From assembly GCF_030123105.1 (NCBI RefSeq), contig NZ_CP126095.1:3038001-3102000 (forward strand): 64,000 nucleotides of DNA, written 5' to 3'. Every line of letters starts with the position of its first letter. The first letter of the stretch is position 1. Shown here piece by piece: positions 25,644-34,920 of the stretch. A program made the position numbers and the translations under genes. The notes under the pieces were generated by a model that did no database searches, was not told where the DNA came from, and saw only the letters and a list, made by a program, of their open reading frames with translations. This stretch comes from Paenibacillus sp. G2S3. Its GTDB lineage: Bacteria > Bacillota > Bacilli > Paenibacillales > Paenibacillaceae.

Positions 25644-26804
25644 ATGAAACAGCTTCGCGTTGGAATGATCGGTTATAAATTTATGGGCAAGGCGCATAGT
25701 AATGCTTACCGCAGTTTGCCAATGTTTTTCCCGAAAGCGCTTAAACCTGAGATGTCTGTGATTTGTGGACGGAATGCTGAGGCGCTTGAAGAGGCTGCTA
25801 CTCAGTTAGGATGGTCGGATTGTGTTACGGATTGGAAAGATCTAATCGCTCGTGAGGATGTTGATCTTATTGATATAAATGCCCCTAGTAATGCACATAA
25901 GGAGATTGCTCTAGCAGCAGCCAAAGCTGGCAAACATATTTTTTGTGAAAAACCACTCGCGCTGACCTTGGCGGACTCCCGTGAAATGCTACAAGCCGCT
26001 GAAGATGCAGGGGTTACACATATGGTTGGTTTTAATTATCGCTTTTCACCGGCGGTTAGACTTGCTAAGAAGCTAGTAGAGAGCGGGCGGCTTGGGAAGA
26101 TCTATCATTTTCGTGCTTGGTTCCTACAAGACTGGATTATTGATCCGGAGTTCCCGTTAGTGTGGAGATTGCAGAAGGAGATTGCGGGTTCAGGCTCACA
26201 TGGTGATTTGGGTGCGCATCTCATTGATCTGGCACATTTCTTAGTAGGTGATGTGAAGGAAGTAATCGGCATGAGTGAAACCTTCATTAAAGAACGTCCA
26301 CTTGCTGCTGAAATGACCGGATTAAGTGCCAAAGGTGATAAGGATGCGCCAAAGGGCAAGGTTACTGTAGATGATGCCACATTGTTTTTAGCCCGTTTTG
26401 AAAACGGTGCCTTAGGTAGTTTTGAAGCTACAAGATTCGCAGCAGGTCATCGATCTACTAATTCTTTTGAGATCAACGGAAGTCTTGGTAGTGTGAAATT
26501 TGATTTCGAGCGAATGAATGAACTTGAAGTCTATTTAACCTCAGATGCTGAGGATGTACAGGGCTTCCGCCGTGTTCTAGCAACTGACCCTGCTCATGAG
26601 TATGCAGAGGCTTGGTGGCCGCCTGGCCATACGATTGGCTTTGAACATACGTTTATTCACGAGATGTTGGAGCTTTCCAACGCGATTGAAGAAGGACGTC
26701 AGCCTGTACCTAATTTCCATGATGGAGTGAAATGTCAAGCTGTGCTAGAAGCAGTAGAACGCTCTATTGAACAGCGCCGATGGGTCGATATCTCTGAGAT
26801 GTAA
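25644..26804 (+). CDS. Gfo/Idh/MocA-family oxidoreductase
   Basis: The 386-residue protein starts 1 base after the LacI stop behind GAGGAGG. The N-terminal Rossmann fold shows GMIGYKFMGKAHSNAY (residues 7-22), and the typical EKPLA follows at about 99-103. The C-terminal alpha/beta domain has GDLGAHLIDLAHFLVGDV with the catalytic His region. The family uses NAD(P) to oxidise a sugar, sugar acid or cyclitol hydroxyl. With the LacI gene and ThuA nearby, a sugar oxidation step is likely. The substrate is unknown. Confidence 0.88.
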   Translation: MKQLRVGMIGYKFMGKAHSNAYRSLPMFFPKALKPEMSVICGRNAEALEEAATQLGWSDCVTDWKDLIAREDVDLIDINAPSNAHKEIALAAAKAGKHIFCEKPLALTLADSREMLQAAEDAGVTHMVGFNYRFSPAVRLAKKLVESGRLGKIYHFRAWFLQDWIIDPEFPLVWRLQKEIAGSGSHGDLGAHLIDLAHFLVGDVKEVIGMSETFIKERPLAAEMTGLSAKGDKDAPKGKVTVDDATLFLARFENGALGSFEATRFAAGHRSTNSFEINGSLGSVKFDFERMNELEVYLTSDAEDVQGFRRVLATDPAHEYAEAWWPPGHTIGFEHTFIHEMLELSNAIEEGRQPVPNFHDGVKCQAVLEAVERSIEQRRWVDISEM

Positions 26805-26818
26805 TCAACAAAAATGCG

Positions 26819-26987
26819 TGTTCAAAAAGTACGGTTTTCAGCACCAAGAAGATTGAAATAAGGCAGAAACTGAGGAGCGGAGCGTAGTGGAAGCTACGTG
26901 AGCACCGGAAGTTTCGCCTGAATTCAATATTCCATGTCGAGTAAGCTTCTTGGGCTATTTCGTGATCAAAAGCGGACTTTATGAACA
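26819..26987. repeat. 169-bp hairpin-forming interspersed element
   Basis: The ends are TGTTCAAAAAGT (26819-26830) and ACTTTATGAACA (26976-26987), inverted with one mismatch. Nested inside are complementary pairs: AGCACCAAGAAG with CTTCTTGGGCT, ATTGAA with TTCAAT, and GGCAGAAACT with AGTTTCGCC. At the apex CGTAG-TGGAAG-CTACG forms a small hairpin. Almost the whole stretch therefore folds as one interrupted stem. It separates two sugar genes in the same direction. It looks like a MITE-like or structured repeat of the Paenibacillus type, but I cannot check for other copies. Confidence 0.7.
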
Positions 26988-27012
26988 ACCTCTATTAGAA
27001 GGAGTGCTGAAG

Positions 27013-27735
27013 ATGAGAAAAGCATTGATAGTATGGGGCGGTTGGGACGGTCATGAGCCTGAACAGGTAGCTGATATATTCGCTAAGGTACTGCAAGAGG
27101 AACAGTTTGAAGTTGAGGTGTCGAATACACTTGAGGCTTTTGCCGATGCGGAGAAGCTTCTTGGACTAGATTTAATAGTTCCGGTATGGACGATGGGTAC
27201 AATCGAACAGAATCTTGTGAATAATGTCTCTGCAGCTGTTCAGAACGGAACGGGTCTTGCGGGTTGCCATGGCGGGATGTGTGATTCTTTCCGAAATAAT
27301 GTAGATTGGCAGTTTATGACAGGAGGGCAATGGGTAGCTCATCCCGGCAATGACGGAGTTAACTATACCGTAGAGATTCGTCAAAGCTCAAGTCCTTTGG
27401 TAGATGGAATAGAAGATTTCACCGTGTGCTCAGAGCAATATTATCTGCATGTAGATCCCGCTGTAGAAGTACTTGCAACGACTCGCTTTCCAGTTGTTGA
27501 AGGCCCACATTCCTTCAACAAAGCCGTGGATATGCCAGTAGCTTGGACTAAACGTTGGGGTCATGGCAGAGTGTATTATAATTCACTCGGACATCATGCC
27601 GATATTGTAGCTATGCCACAGGTAAAGGAAATGATGCGCAGAGGACTGCTATGGGCTGCCGAGGGTAAAGCTCACGCGCAATCCCATATTTCAGCGGTTA
27701 GTAGTAGCTATAGCGGAATGGCAGACAGTCAATAA
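27013..27735 (+). CDS. ThuA-domain protein (trehalose-utilisation family)
   Basis: The ATG at 27013 has AAGGAG 8 bases upstream; the longer frame from 26950 runs into the repeat element. The 240-residue protein has a class-I-glutamine-amidotransferase-like ThuA fold: LIVWGGWDGHEPEQ near 5-18 and GLAGCHGGMCD near 84-94. ThuA acts with a Gfo/Idh partner (ThuB) in trehalose and related keto-sugar metabolism. Here it lies between two Gfo/Idh genes, matching that pairing. The glutaminase Cys-nucleophile role is not assured. Confidence 0.8.
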   Translation: MRKALIVWGGWDGHEPEQVADIFAKVLQEEQFEVEVSNTLEAFADAEKLLGLDLIVPVWTMGTIEQNLVNNVSAAVQNGTGLAGCHGGMCDSFRNNVDWQFMTGGQWVAHPGNDGVNYTVEIRQSSSPLVDGIEDFTVCSEQYYLHVDPAVEVLATTRFPVVEGPHSFNKAVDMPVAWTKRWGHGRVYYNSLGHHADIVAMPQVKEMMRRGLLWAAEGKAHAQSHISAVSSSYSGMADSQ

Positions 27736-27755
27736 TCTCTGGGAGCGATCATCGA

Positions 27756-28859
27756 ATGGATAAAGTCAAAGTAGGCATTATCGGATGCGGTAAAATCAGT
27801 AGTATCTATATGGAGAACTGTCAGAAGTTCGAGATTCTGGATCTAGTTGCGTGTGCGGACTTGGACTTGGATAGAGCGAAGGAACAAGCCGATATATACA
27901 ATATTCCAAGCGTTTACACCACAGAGCAATTACTGAATGATCCAGAGATAGAGATCGTTATCAATTTGACGATTCCAGCTGTTCATGCGGATGTATGCCT
28001 GAAAGCTATCGAAGCGGGCAAACATGTGTACGTTGAGAAACCTCTGGCTGTGACGAGAGAAGAAGGACGCCAAGTTCTGTCTGCGGCACGAGAAAAAGGC
28101 GTGCTTGTGGGTAGCGCACCGGAAACTTTCCTCGGAACCGGCATTCAGACGGCGCTCAAATTGATCGATGAGGGTGTAATTGGTCACCCCGTTGCAGCCA
28201 CCTCGTTTATGATGGGTCGTGGACATGAGCATTGGCATCCAGATCCTGAATTCTACTATGCTGCTGGAGGAGGTCCAATGTTCGATATGGGACCATACTA
28301 TTTGACTGCATTGGTGCAGTTATTGGGTCCAATTCGTACGGTTAGCGGGATGACTGGAAAAGCGCTAGAAGAACGTACGATTACAAGTGAGAAGAAATCG
28401 GGTAATAAAATTCCTGTTCAAATTCCAACTCACGTTGCCGGAACATTAAGATTTGCGAATGGTGCCATTGCAACGGTGATTACAAGCTTTGATATCTTTG
28501 GCGGAAGTAATCTGCCGCATATAGAAATCTATGGAACACTTGGAACGATACAGGTTCCAGATCCAAATAACTTTGGAGGTCCAGTGAAGTACCGCCTATT
28601 GGGTGAGAATGACTGGACGGAACAGCCGCTACTACCTGGATATGACCAGAACACACGGGGGATTGGTCCAGCAGATATGGCTTATGCCATTCGCACAGGG
28701 AGAGCACATCGCGCCAGTGGCGAGCTTGCTTATCATGTGCTGGAAGCGATGTGGGCATTCCATGATTCTTCAGATGCTCATTCATTCTACGAAATGGAGA
28801 GCACCTGCACTCGACCTGAAGCTCTTCCGATTGGACTCGCACCTTATACATTGGATTAG
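27756..28859 (+). CDS. Gfo/Idh/MocA-family oxidoreductase
   Basis: The 367-residue protein begins with VGIIGCGKISSIYMENCQK (Rossmann motif GCGKIS near 9-14) and has EKPLAV at about 94-99. GPMFDMGPYYLTALVQLLG is the C-terminal catalytic signature, with Asp and Tyr in the positions usual for one branch of the family. It lies 20 bases after ThuA and is likely co-transcribed. An NAD(P)-linked oxidation or reduction of a sugar ring is expected. Confidence 0.87.
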   Translation: MDKVKVGIIGCGKISSIYMENCQKFEILDLVACADLDLDRAKEQADIYNIPSVYTTEQLLNDPEIEIVINLTIPAVHADVCLKAIEAGKHVYVEKPLAVTREEGRQVLSAAREKGVLVGSAPETFLGTGIQTALKLIDEGVIGHPVAATSFMMGRGHEHWHPDPEFYYAAGGGPMFDMGPYYLTALVQLLGPIRTVSGMTGKALEERTITSEKKSGNKIPVQIPTHVAGTLRFANGAIATVITSFDIFGGSNLPHIEIYGTLGTIQVPDPNNFGGPVKYRLLGENDWTEQPLLPGYDQNTRGIGPADMAYAIRTGRAHRASGELAYHVLEAMWAFHDSSDAHSFYEMESTCTRPEALPIGLAPYTLD

Positions 28860-28934
28860 AGTGTTCTTGCTGAATCTGCAACCTATCACTTCCAATCTCC
28901 GTTTGAGAAGATAAAGAGTGAGGGAGTGATAAGG

Positions 28935-29762
28935 ATGCATAAGATGATTAGTGGCTGGATACGGATTTCAGCTGTTATCCTGTTCATAAGTGGTTGTTCA
29001 GAAGATCAACAATCGAATAAGGAGCCGGCTCCAGCTGCTGCAATTACTGTAACTCCAGATGTGTTGGCTACTGCGAGCGCTGGAATAGAAGATCCTGAAG
29101 CTGAAAAAGTGCTCTACTCCAGCGATCCTGAAGCGGTCAAAGCTTTTCTATCGGCTCAGAAGATTCCTAACGGAGATATTTATCTACAGGATAATAAGGT
29201 TCATATCAATATCGTGGGTTTGAACTCGCAGATTGAGCAGTGGTTTGCTCAGACTTTCGCGGCAGGTACTTATGAGCTCCATGATGTCAAATATTCGATG
29301 CAAGAGTTATTAGCCGCACAAGAGCTTTTGCATAAACAAGAACTCTACCAGAAGCTTAATCTATACGGTTCCGGTGTGGACACGATTGGTAATAAAGTAA
29401 CGATTACAATTCCGTCTGATTATGCTGAAACGGCCAAGCTTGAGATAGAAAAGCGGATCGATCCGGATATGTTGATCTACGACATTTCAGAGCTAGGCGA
29501 ACCACATGTAGTAGGTCAAATCGTAGATATCGATACTAAACAGAAGAAACGGATTCTCATCCTTGAACCTGGCATGGAAGATCCCTCTTACTGGTTCTCA
29601 TTTAATCCCAAGTCAACAATATTTAATGAAGCTGGAGAATCGATTAGCTTTAAGAATTTGAAGGTTGGACAGCAGGTTGAGCTATGGAGTACCGGTATGG
29701 TGGAAGAATCCTTTCCCGCGCTTGCAAATGTGCGGAGGCTAGAGCTTGCTGCTACGGAATAA
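28935..29762 (+). CDS. Lipoprotein of unknown function
   Basis: I choose ATG 28935 (GGGAG 8 bases upstream). The 275-residue product has a lipoprotein signal with lipobox FISGC (Cys around residue 20) and a Pro/Ala-rich linker. It then has two alpha/beta-looking segments, with PEAVKAFLSAQKIPNGDIYL and EIEKRIDPDMLIYDI. The C-terminal part, IVDIDTKQKKRILILEPG, resembles an OB-fold-like tail found in small Bacillales lipoproteins. No function is assignable. A terminator follows. Confidence 0.65.
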   Translation: MHKMISGWIRISAVILFISGCSEDQQSNKEPAPAAAITVTPDVLATASAGIEDPEAEKVLYSSDPEAVKAFLSAQKIPNGDIYLQDNKVHINIVGLNSQIEQWFAQTFAAGTYELHDVKYSMQELLAAQELLHKQELYQKLNLYGSGVDTIGNKVTITIPSDYAETAKLEIEKRIDPDMLIYDISELGEPHVVGQIVDIDTKQKKRILILEPGMEDPSYWFSFNPKSTIFNEAGESISFKNLKVGQQVELWSTGMVEESFPALANVRRLELAATE

Positions 29763-29769
29763 TCCTATC

Positions 29770-29808
29770 AGCACCGTTTGCGAGAGGCGAACGGTGCTAT
29801 TTTTTTGT
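29770..29808 (+). terminator. Terminator after the lipoprotein gene
   Basis: AGCACCGTT/AACGGTGCT stem, followed by A and seven T. Confidence 0.9.
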
Positions 29809-29826
29809 GCACAGAGACCGAATCTC

Positions 29827-30711
29827 CTATTTCCGAACTCTTGAAGGGGTAATGCCTTTATACTGCTTGTACAGCTTGGTAAAATAATTGGGATTGTCGC
29901 AGCCCACTCTCCCGGCAATCTCAGTCACTGTGAAATCTGTCTCGAGCAGCAATCGTTCCGCTTCATTTACTCGACAAAGATTAACATAATCGATAAAGGT
30001 TCGGCCCGTTAGCTTCTTAAAGGTTTTGCAGAAATGATAAGGATTTAGATTTACGGATCTAGCGGCGTTTTCTACAGTCATTTTGTCATCGAAATGGTTC
30101 TCCAAGTACTCTAGAAGTGGCTTAAAACGCTCGCGATTAAAGGAGTGACGCTCATTCGTTCTACCGGATACTTGTTCAGGCAGGAAAGTGCGAGAGAGCA
30201 GCACAAAGAGTAAATGCAGTTGATTCTTGATGACCAGTTGAAAAGCTGGCCCTTTCTGCAACACTTCATCAACAATGGTATCCAGAAGAGAATAATAAGT
30301 GGAGCAGGTCGGTACAAGCTCTGTAGGTTTGACTGGCAGCTGATAACGATTCTCTAAATAGGGGACTACAAACTGCTCATGTTGAGGATCTTGCTTCCAA
30401 TCCTTAAATAAAGAACTATGAAATACGACGGATATAAAACGGATATGATCATCTCGCAGACTGTACCCAACATGCAATCCTCCAGAAGGAACAAACAGTA
30501 CCTCTCCGGGATGCAGTTCGTAGGGTTTACTGTCCACATGAAAGATAGCGCTACCTTCCTGCATGATGATGATTTCGAAATGCTCATGCCAGTGCAAAAA
30601 TAGGATATTCTGGCCGATCTTTGCGTTCTTGCATTCATTAAAAAATAATCGGAATGGGTATGTTTTTTCTTCTAATTGAGGATATTCTTTAAGATCATTA
30701 GGGTAACTCAT
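29827..30711 (-). CDS. AraC-family regulator with cupin sensor domain
   Basis: I start it at ATG 30711 (GGGAG about 10 bases upstream); a GTG at 30729 is the alternative. The 294-residue protein has an N-terminal cupin (about 20-150, with LFLHWHEHFEI and HPGEVLFVPSGG) and a C-terminal double helix-turn-helix. The latter is marked by AARSVNLNPYHFCKTFKKLTGRTFIDY and the signature NPNYFTKLYKQYKGITPS. It is divergent from the TIM-barrel isomerase and Gfo/Idh pair, which are its likely targets. The ligand is probably a sugar. Confidence 0.88.
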   Translation of the reverse strand: MSYPNDLKEYPQLEEKTYPFRLFFNECKNAKIGQNILFLHWHEHFEIIIMQEGSAIFHVDSKPYELHPGEVLFVPSGGLHVGYSLRDDHIRFISVVFHSSLFKDWKQDPQHEQFVVPYLENRYQLPVKPTELVPTCSTYYSLLDTIVDEVLQKGPAFQLVIKNQLHLLFVLLSRTFLPEQVSGRTNERHSFNRERFKPLLEYLENHFDDKMTVENAARSVNLNPYHFCKTFKKLTGRTFIDYVNLCRVNEAERLLLETDFTVTEIAGRVGCDNPNYFTKLYKQYKGITPSRVRK

Positions 30712-30834
30712 ATTTCGCACAACTCCCACAAGATACGACTATATAAACACAAGATTATAAGAGTTTTAAGCTCAGAATCAGTATATACTCGGGTTATAGC
30801 ACTTACTATAAACCAATATTGGAGTGGTCACAAG

Positions 30835-31722
30835 ATGAAGGATACAATGCGAATTGGAACATTAGTAGGCGGCGGAGATGCTGTCAGAGTGATTCCGCAA
30901 ATTGTAGGACATGGATTTGAATCTTTTAGCTTAACCTTCTGGCAAACTACAGGAAAAACAGATCTCGTGGAAACTGGAAAGCGTGTGCAAGAGCTAGCAG
31001 CAGAACATGACTTCGTGATCTCATCTATTGGGATCTTCGGCAATCCTTTGATGAATACTGGTGATAATTCCGATGCAATTGCGAGCTGGGAGCGACTGAT
31101 TGATCATGCTCATTTGTTCGGAACGGATATGGTATCAGGTTTTACAGGAAGGCTGCCAGGGGTGTCCATTGATGAATCCATTCCGAAGTTTACCGAGGTA
31201 TTTGGAGAGTTGTCCAAAAGAGCAGCGGATCGCGGTTTGCGAATCGCTTTTGAGAACTGTTCCATGGGTGGAGACTGGGGATCGGGTGACTGGAATATTG
31301 CTCACAATCCATTAGCTTGGGAGAAGATGTTCAATGCTGTGCCTGTTGATAATATAGGGCTCGAATGGGAGCCATGTCATCAGATGGTCCAATTGATTGA
31401 TCCGATTCCGCAGCTTCGTAAATGGACGGACAAGATCTTCCATGTGCATGGTAAAGATGCCACCATCGCTTGGGATATCGTAAAAGAATACGGTATCCAC
31501 GGGCCAAATCCTTATGTATGGCACCGGACTCCGGGCTTTGGAGATACGAACTGGACCGATGTAATTTCTATTTTGCGTCAAGCAGGCTATAAAGGCACAA
31601 TTGATATTGAAGGCTGGCATGATCCTGTTTATCGGGATGAGCTGGAAATGATGGGACAAGTACATGCTTTGAATTATTTAAAACAATGCCGGGGCGGTAG
31701 CTTTGTACCTAATCCGCTGTAA
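30835..31722 (+). CDS. Sugar phosphate isomerase/epimerase family protein (TIM barrel)
   Basis: The ATG at 30835 follows TTGGAGTGG. The 295-residue protein is an AP-endonuclease-2-type TIM barrel (xylose-isomerase-like), with GIFGNPL near 62-68, AFENCSMGG near 142-150, GLEWEPCHQ, HVHGKDA and the C-terminal DIEGWHDP. These supply metal-binding Glu, His and Asp residues of the family. It is followed 15 bases later by a Gfo/Idh gene. The pair may be an epimerase or lyase plus dehydrogenase acting on a keto-sugar. The substrate is not known. Confidence 0.85.
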   Translation: MKDTMRIGTLVGGGDAVRVIPQIVGHGFESFSLTFWQTTGKTDLVETGKRVQELAAEHDFVISSIGIFGNPLMNTGDNSDAIASWERLIDHAHLFGTDMVSGFTGRLPGVSIDESIPKFTEVFGELSKRAADRGLRIAFENCSMGGDWGSGDWNIAHNPLAWEKMFNAVPVDNIGLEWEPCHQMVQLIDPIPQLRKWTDKIFHVHGKDATIAWDIVKEYGIHGPNPYVWHRTPGFGDTNWTDVISILRQAGYKGTIDIEGWHDPVYRDELEMMGQVHALNYLKQCRGGSFVPNPL

Positions 31723-31737
31723 CCGTAGAGGGGGAGA

Positions 31738-32787
31738 ATGATGACAGCACAGTACCGTGTAGCGGTTGCAGGTTGCGGAGGGATGGCTAACGCCTGGATT
31801 GAATACGTTTTATCACGTTCGGATACTCAGATTGTTGCTCTTGTAGATATACGATTGGAGTCAGCACAAGCAATGGCAGCAAAGCATGAGATTTCCTGTC
31901 TAACGTTTACTGACATTAAAGAAGCGATTCAGGCGACTGGAGCTAATCTTGTGTTTGACGTTACAGTTCCGGGAAGCCATTACAGCATTTCTAGCACTGC
32001 ATTAGAACTCGGATGTAATGTGTTTAGTGAGAAACCACTGGCCGAGACTATGGAAGAGTGTACTAAGATTGTTGAGATCTCAGAAAGAACCGGAAAAGCT
32101 CATGCTGTGATGCAGAATCGGCGATATGATCCGCGTATTCGTTCTTTACGCAACTTAATCGAGTCTGACACCATTGGGAGAGTAGGATACATCAGTTCTA
32201 GCTTTTTCCTCGGCGCTCATTTCGGAGGGTTCCGTGATGTCATGGAAAGTCCTCTGCTGCTGGATATGGCGATTCATACCTTTGATCAGGCCCGTTTTAT
32301 AAGTGGAGCCAATCCGATTTCCGTTTACTGTCAGGAGTTTAATCCTCTGGGATCATGGTATAAGGGGAATGCGTCGGCAGTGTGTATCTTTGAGATGTCG
32401 GACGGGTCCGTATTTACTTATCAGGGGTCTTGGTGTGCAGAAGGTGCCTCTACCTCTTGGGAAGCAGCTTGGCGTCTGAATGGGGAAAAAGGAACTGCGA
32501 TTTGGGATGGTCATGATATGCCATATGCAGAGGTAGTCGTAGCAGGAGATCAGAGTGATAAATTTATTCGTGATGTAGAGCGTGTAAATGGAGAAGCTGT
32601 TGATATGGACAAAACCTTCCATCAAGGATGTTTGGAGGAAATGTTCCTGTCACTAGCAGAAGAGCGTCCAGCAGAGACAAATTGTAGAGATAATCGGTAT
32701 AGTATGGAAATGGTATTCGGAGCGCTGGAAAGTGCTAAAACAGGCCGAAAAATTGATCTAGTGGAGTTCATGTGTACCTCAGAGTGA
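31738..32787 (+). CDS. Gfo/Idh/MocA-family oxidoreductase
   Basis: It starts at ATG 31738 or the adjacent ATG 31741 behind GAGGGGGAG. The 349-residue protein has VAVAGCGGMANAWIEYV as the Rossmann motif (about 8-24) and EKPLAE near 98-103. A LLLDMAIHTFDQARFISG segment holds the catalytic His. It is the third Gfo/Idh protein within 8 kb and is probably co-transcribed with the TIM-barrel gene. Its role is likely NAD(P)-dependent sugar oxidation or reduction. Confidence 0.87.
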   Translation: MMTAQYRVAVAGCGGMANAWIEYVLSRSDTQIVALVDIRLESAQAMAAKHEISCLTFTDIKEAIQATGANLVFDVTVPGSHYSISSTALELGCNVFSEKPLAETMEECTKIVEISERTGKAHAVMQNRRYDPRIRSLRNLIESDTIGRVGYISSSFFLGAHFGGFRDVMESPLLLDMAIHTFDQARFISGANPISVYCQEFNPLGSWYKGNASAVCIFEMSDGSVFTYQGSWCAEGASTSWEAAWRLNGEKGTAIWDGHDMPYAEVVVAGDQSDKFIRDVERVNGEAVDMDKTFHQGCLEEMFLSLAEERPAETNCRDNRYSMEMVFGALESAKTGRKIDLVEFMCTSE

Positions 32788-32865
32788 TGAAAACATTTTG
32801 TTAATTTTATCCAAACTTTAATGTTCATGTTATGATAGATAAGAACATTATTCGGGGAGGATATT

Positions 32866-33561
32866 ATGTACAAAGCCATTATATTTGATCTAGATAATAC
32901 ATTAATAAATTATAGTACTTGTGAAATCGAAGCGATGAAAAGAACCTGTAACGATCATAATCTCTTCGTAGAAGATATTGAGGCGTGGTCTTTATTTTAT
33001 GGAGAGTTTTCAGGTCATAATTTTCGCCATTGGATGAACTTTGTGGGTGGTGGTGAGGTGAAGACTATAGGAGAGGTATTGAGGTATTCTTTTAGAGATA
33101 CCCTTAAACAGGAGGAGCTTTTTCATAGCAAACTGTCAGATACTTATTGGGATTATTTTTGCAATTCCTGTTATTTTGAAGAAGGAGCGGAACAGATCTT
33201 AACTTCATTTAAAGATAAGTATGCTCTGGGGATTATCACCAATGGGATCAGTGAGGCACAAAGAAAAAGACTGCAAGCCGGTAAGATCTATGAATTATTC
33301 AAATCCATAATGATCTCTGATGAGGTAGGCATCCGAAAACCTGATAAAAAGATTTTTGAAATGTCTTTAATAGATCTACAGCTAAGCAATCATGAAGTGC
33401 TGTTCGTTGGGGATTCTTTACAAGATGATTACCATGGTGCTATGAATTCTGACATTGACTTCTGCTATTACAATCGCCAGAATATAGAGGTTCCTAAAGA
33501 CCTCAAGCCTAACTATATGATTAGTTCTCTTCTGGAGCTTAAAGATGTAGTGGGGTTGTAG
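32866..33561 (+). CDS. HAD-superfamily hydrolase (YjjG/YfnB-like)
   Basis: The 231-residue protein has the HAD nucleophile motif IFDLDNTLINYS (Asp8, Asp10), then ITNGISEAQ (motif II), RKPDKKIFE (motif III Lys) and VGDSLQDDYHGA (motif IV Asp pair). The cap is helical (about 15-100). It is most like the nucleotidase branch, which dephosphorylates noncanonical pyrimidine or purine nucleotides. The ATG follows GGGGAGG. A GNAT gene follows 24 bases later. Confidence 0.87.
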   Translation: MYKAIIFDLDNTLINYSTCEIEAMKRTCNDHNLFVEDIEAWSLFYGEFSGHNFRHWMNFVGGGEVKTIGEVLRYSFRDTLKQEELFHSKLSDTYWDYFCNSCYFEEGAEQILTSFKDKYALGIITNGISEAQRKRLQAGKIYELFKSIMISDEVGIRKPDKKIFEMSLIDLQLSNHEVLFVGDSLQDDYHGAMNSDIDFCYYNRQNIEVPKDLKPNYMISSLLELKDVVGL

Positions 33562-33585
33562 CAATGCCAGCAAGGAGAACACATA

Positions 33586-34059
33586 ATGGAAATTAGAGCT
33601 TATCAAGAATCGGATATAAGTCAGCTTATCTCATTGTTCTATGAGACGGTTCATTCCGTAAACAAACAACATTATTCACAAGAACAGCTTGATGCTTGGG
33701 CACCTAAAGAGGAAAGGGCACTCAAGCTTAATGCTTGGAGCACTTCTTTACTTCAAAATATTACTTATGTAGCCGAAATGAATGGATGGATAGTTGGCTT
33801 TTCAGATATGACGGTGGAAGGACACTTGGATCTTCTATATGTCCACAAAGATTTCCAAGGGCAAGGCGTAGCTTCTGCTCTCGTGAACAAGCTTGAAATG
33901 GAGGCGAGAGAGCTTGGTCTACATGAAATGGATACCGAAGCAAGTATTACAGCTAGGCCATTTTTTGAACGACATGGATACCCGCTTATTATGAAACAGT
34001 GTGTGGAACGAAAAGGGGTATTTTTAGTTAATTATCGGATGCGTAAAAAGTTAATTTAA
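33586..34059 (+). CDS. GNAT-family N-acetyltransferase
   Basis: A 157-residue protein with the acetyl-CoA motif LYVHKDFQGQGVASALVNKL near residues 83-102 and a C-terminal ASITARPFFERHGY. The acceptor is unknown. It lies 24 bases after the HAD gene and ends just before a strong terminator, so the two form a short operon. AAGGAGAA precedes the ATG. Confidence 0.87.
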   Translation: MEIRAYQESDISQLISLFYETVHSVNKQHYSQEQLDAWAPKEERALKLNAWSTSLLQNITYVAEMNGWIVGFSDMTVEGHLDLLYVHKDFQGQGVASALVNKLEMEARELGLHEMDTEASITARPFFERHGYPLIMKQCVERKGVFLVNYRMRKKLI

Positions 34060-34061
34060 TC

Positions 34062-34099
34062 AAAAAAAGCAGATTGCTCTAAGGAGCAATCTGCTTTTT
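34062..34099. terminator. Bidirectional terminator after the GNAT gene
   Basis: AGCAGATTGCTC/GAGCAATCTGCT stem around loop TAAG, flanked by A runs on the left and T5 on the right. Confidence 0.9.
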
Positions 34100-34131
34100 G
34101 TATCTAATGAAGGAGGATCAATCAACAAGCT

Positions 34132-34890
34132 TTATTTGGATGAAGAAAAACGATTTATAAAATTAGCGATTCCATTTGGAACGAATTTGTTAACTTCATT
34201 ATTAAACAAGTCTATATAGTTTGCAGTGATAACTTTACTTGGTACTAACGTTAAATTTGAAAAATATTGCTTATACGCCTTATCATAGGTGGATTTATTC
34301 ACTTCTTTTTGATTTACATAAAAGCTTGGCATATCATCCGTTTTTTCTTGGTCTGGTATGTCTGCCAAGAAGATCTCTTTATCATTAAATTTGGTTCCTT
34401 GAAAATTAATCTCGAAAACCTGCAGATAAGAATTGTACGAGCCACTGCGATCTACAAAAGAAATATAATGTAATGTTCCATCCTTTTTGTTCTTATAGAG
34501 ATGCAGGCCCCGATTTTCATCGCGCGGTAGAAATCCACTCATACCTGCATTAAATATGCTCTCTGAAATATCCTTCAGTTTTCCTTGGAAATTGAATGGA
34601 ATGATTTTTCCATTTTGGATGGTTAGAGCAATGTTGATGGGCTGAATGAATCGAAAAGAATACCCCTGTATAAGTTCAGGAGTACCATCAAAGTTCAAAT
34701 CTACTAAAGTGAAATAATTGTAGTTATCGTCATAAGACCTGTCTCTAGTAGCATCCATTAACGTTTTCTTGATGTACTCAGAGTAAAGTGTGTTCCATGA
34801 TTTTGCAGTTGCTGCTTTTGCTGACGCAGTAATTGGAATACTCCCCAATAATAAAAGTAATGTTACTATGATCCATGCAGTTCGCTTCAT
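34132..34890 (-). CDS. Secreted hypothetical protein
   Basis: The 252-residue protein has a signal peptide (cleavage near ASAKA, about residue 25). The mature part starts with a helix, then FTLVDLNFDGTPELIQGY, which looks like a calcium-binding FG-GAP or EF-type loop found in secreted Firmicute proteins. The family is unnamed to me. It ends beyond the shared terminator and lies on the same strand as the lipoprotein gene next to it, with about 100 bases between them. An inverted repeat lies in that gap. Confidence 0.65.
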   Translation of the reverse strand: MKRTAWIIVTLLLLLGSIPITASAKAATAKSWNTLYSEYIKKTLMDATRDRSYDDNYNYFTLVDLNFDGTPELIQGYSFRFIQPINIALTIQNGKIIPFNFQGKLKDISESIFNAGMSGFLPRDENRGLHLYKNKKDGTLHYISFVDRSGSYNSYLQVFEINFQGTKFNDKEIFLADIPDQEKTDDMPSFYVNQKEVNKSTYDKAYKQYFSNLTLVPSKVITANYIDLFNNEVNKFVPNGIANFINRFSSSK

Positions 34891-34920
34891 GACTCATTAG
34901 CTCCTTATCATATTACTATG

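Noticed and set aside
26819..26987. Insertion sequence or transposon gene
   Set aside because: Inverted ends are present, but there is no transposase frame and no evident target duplication.
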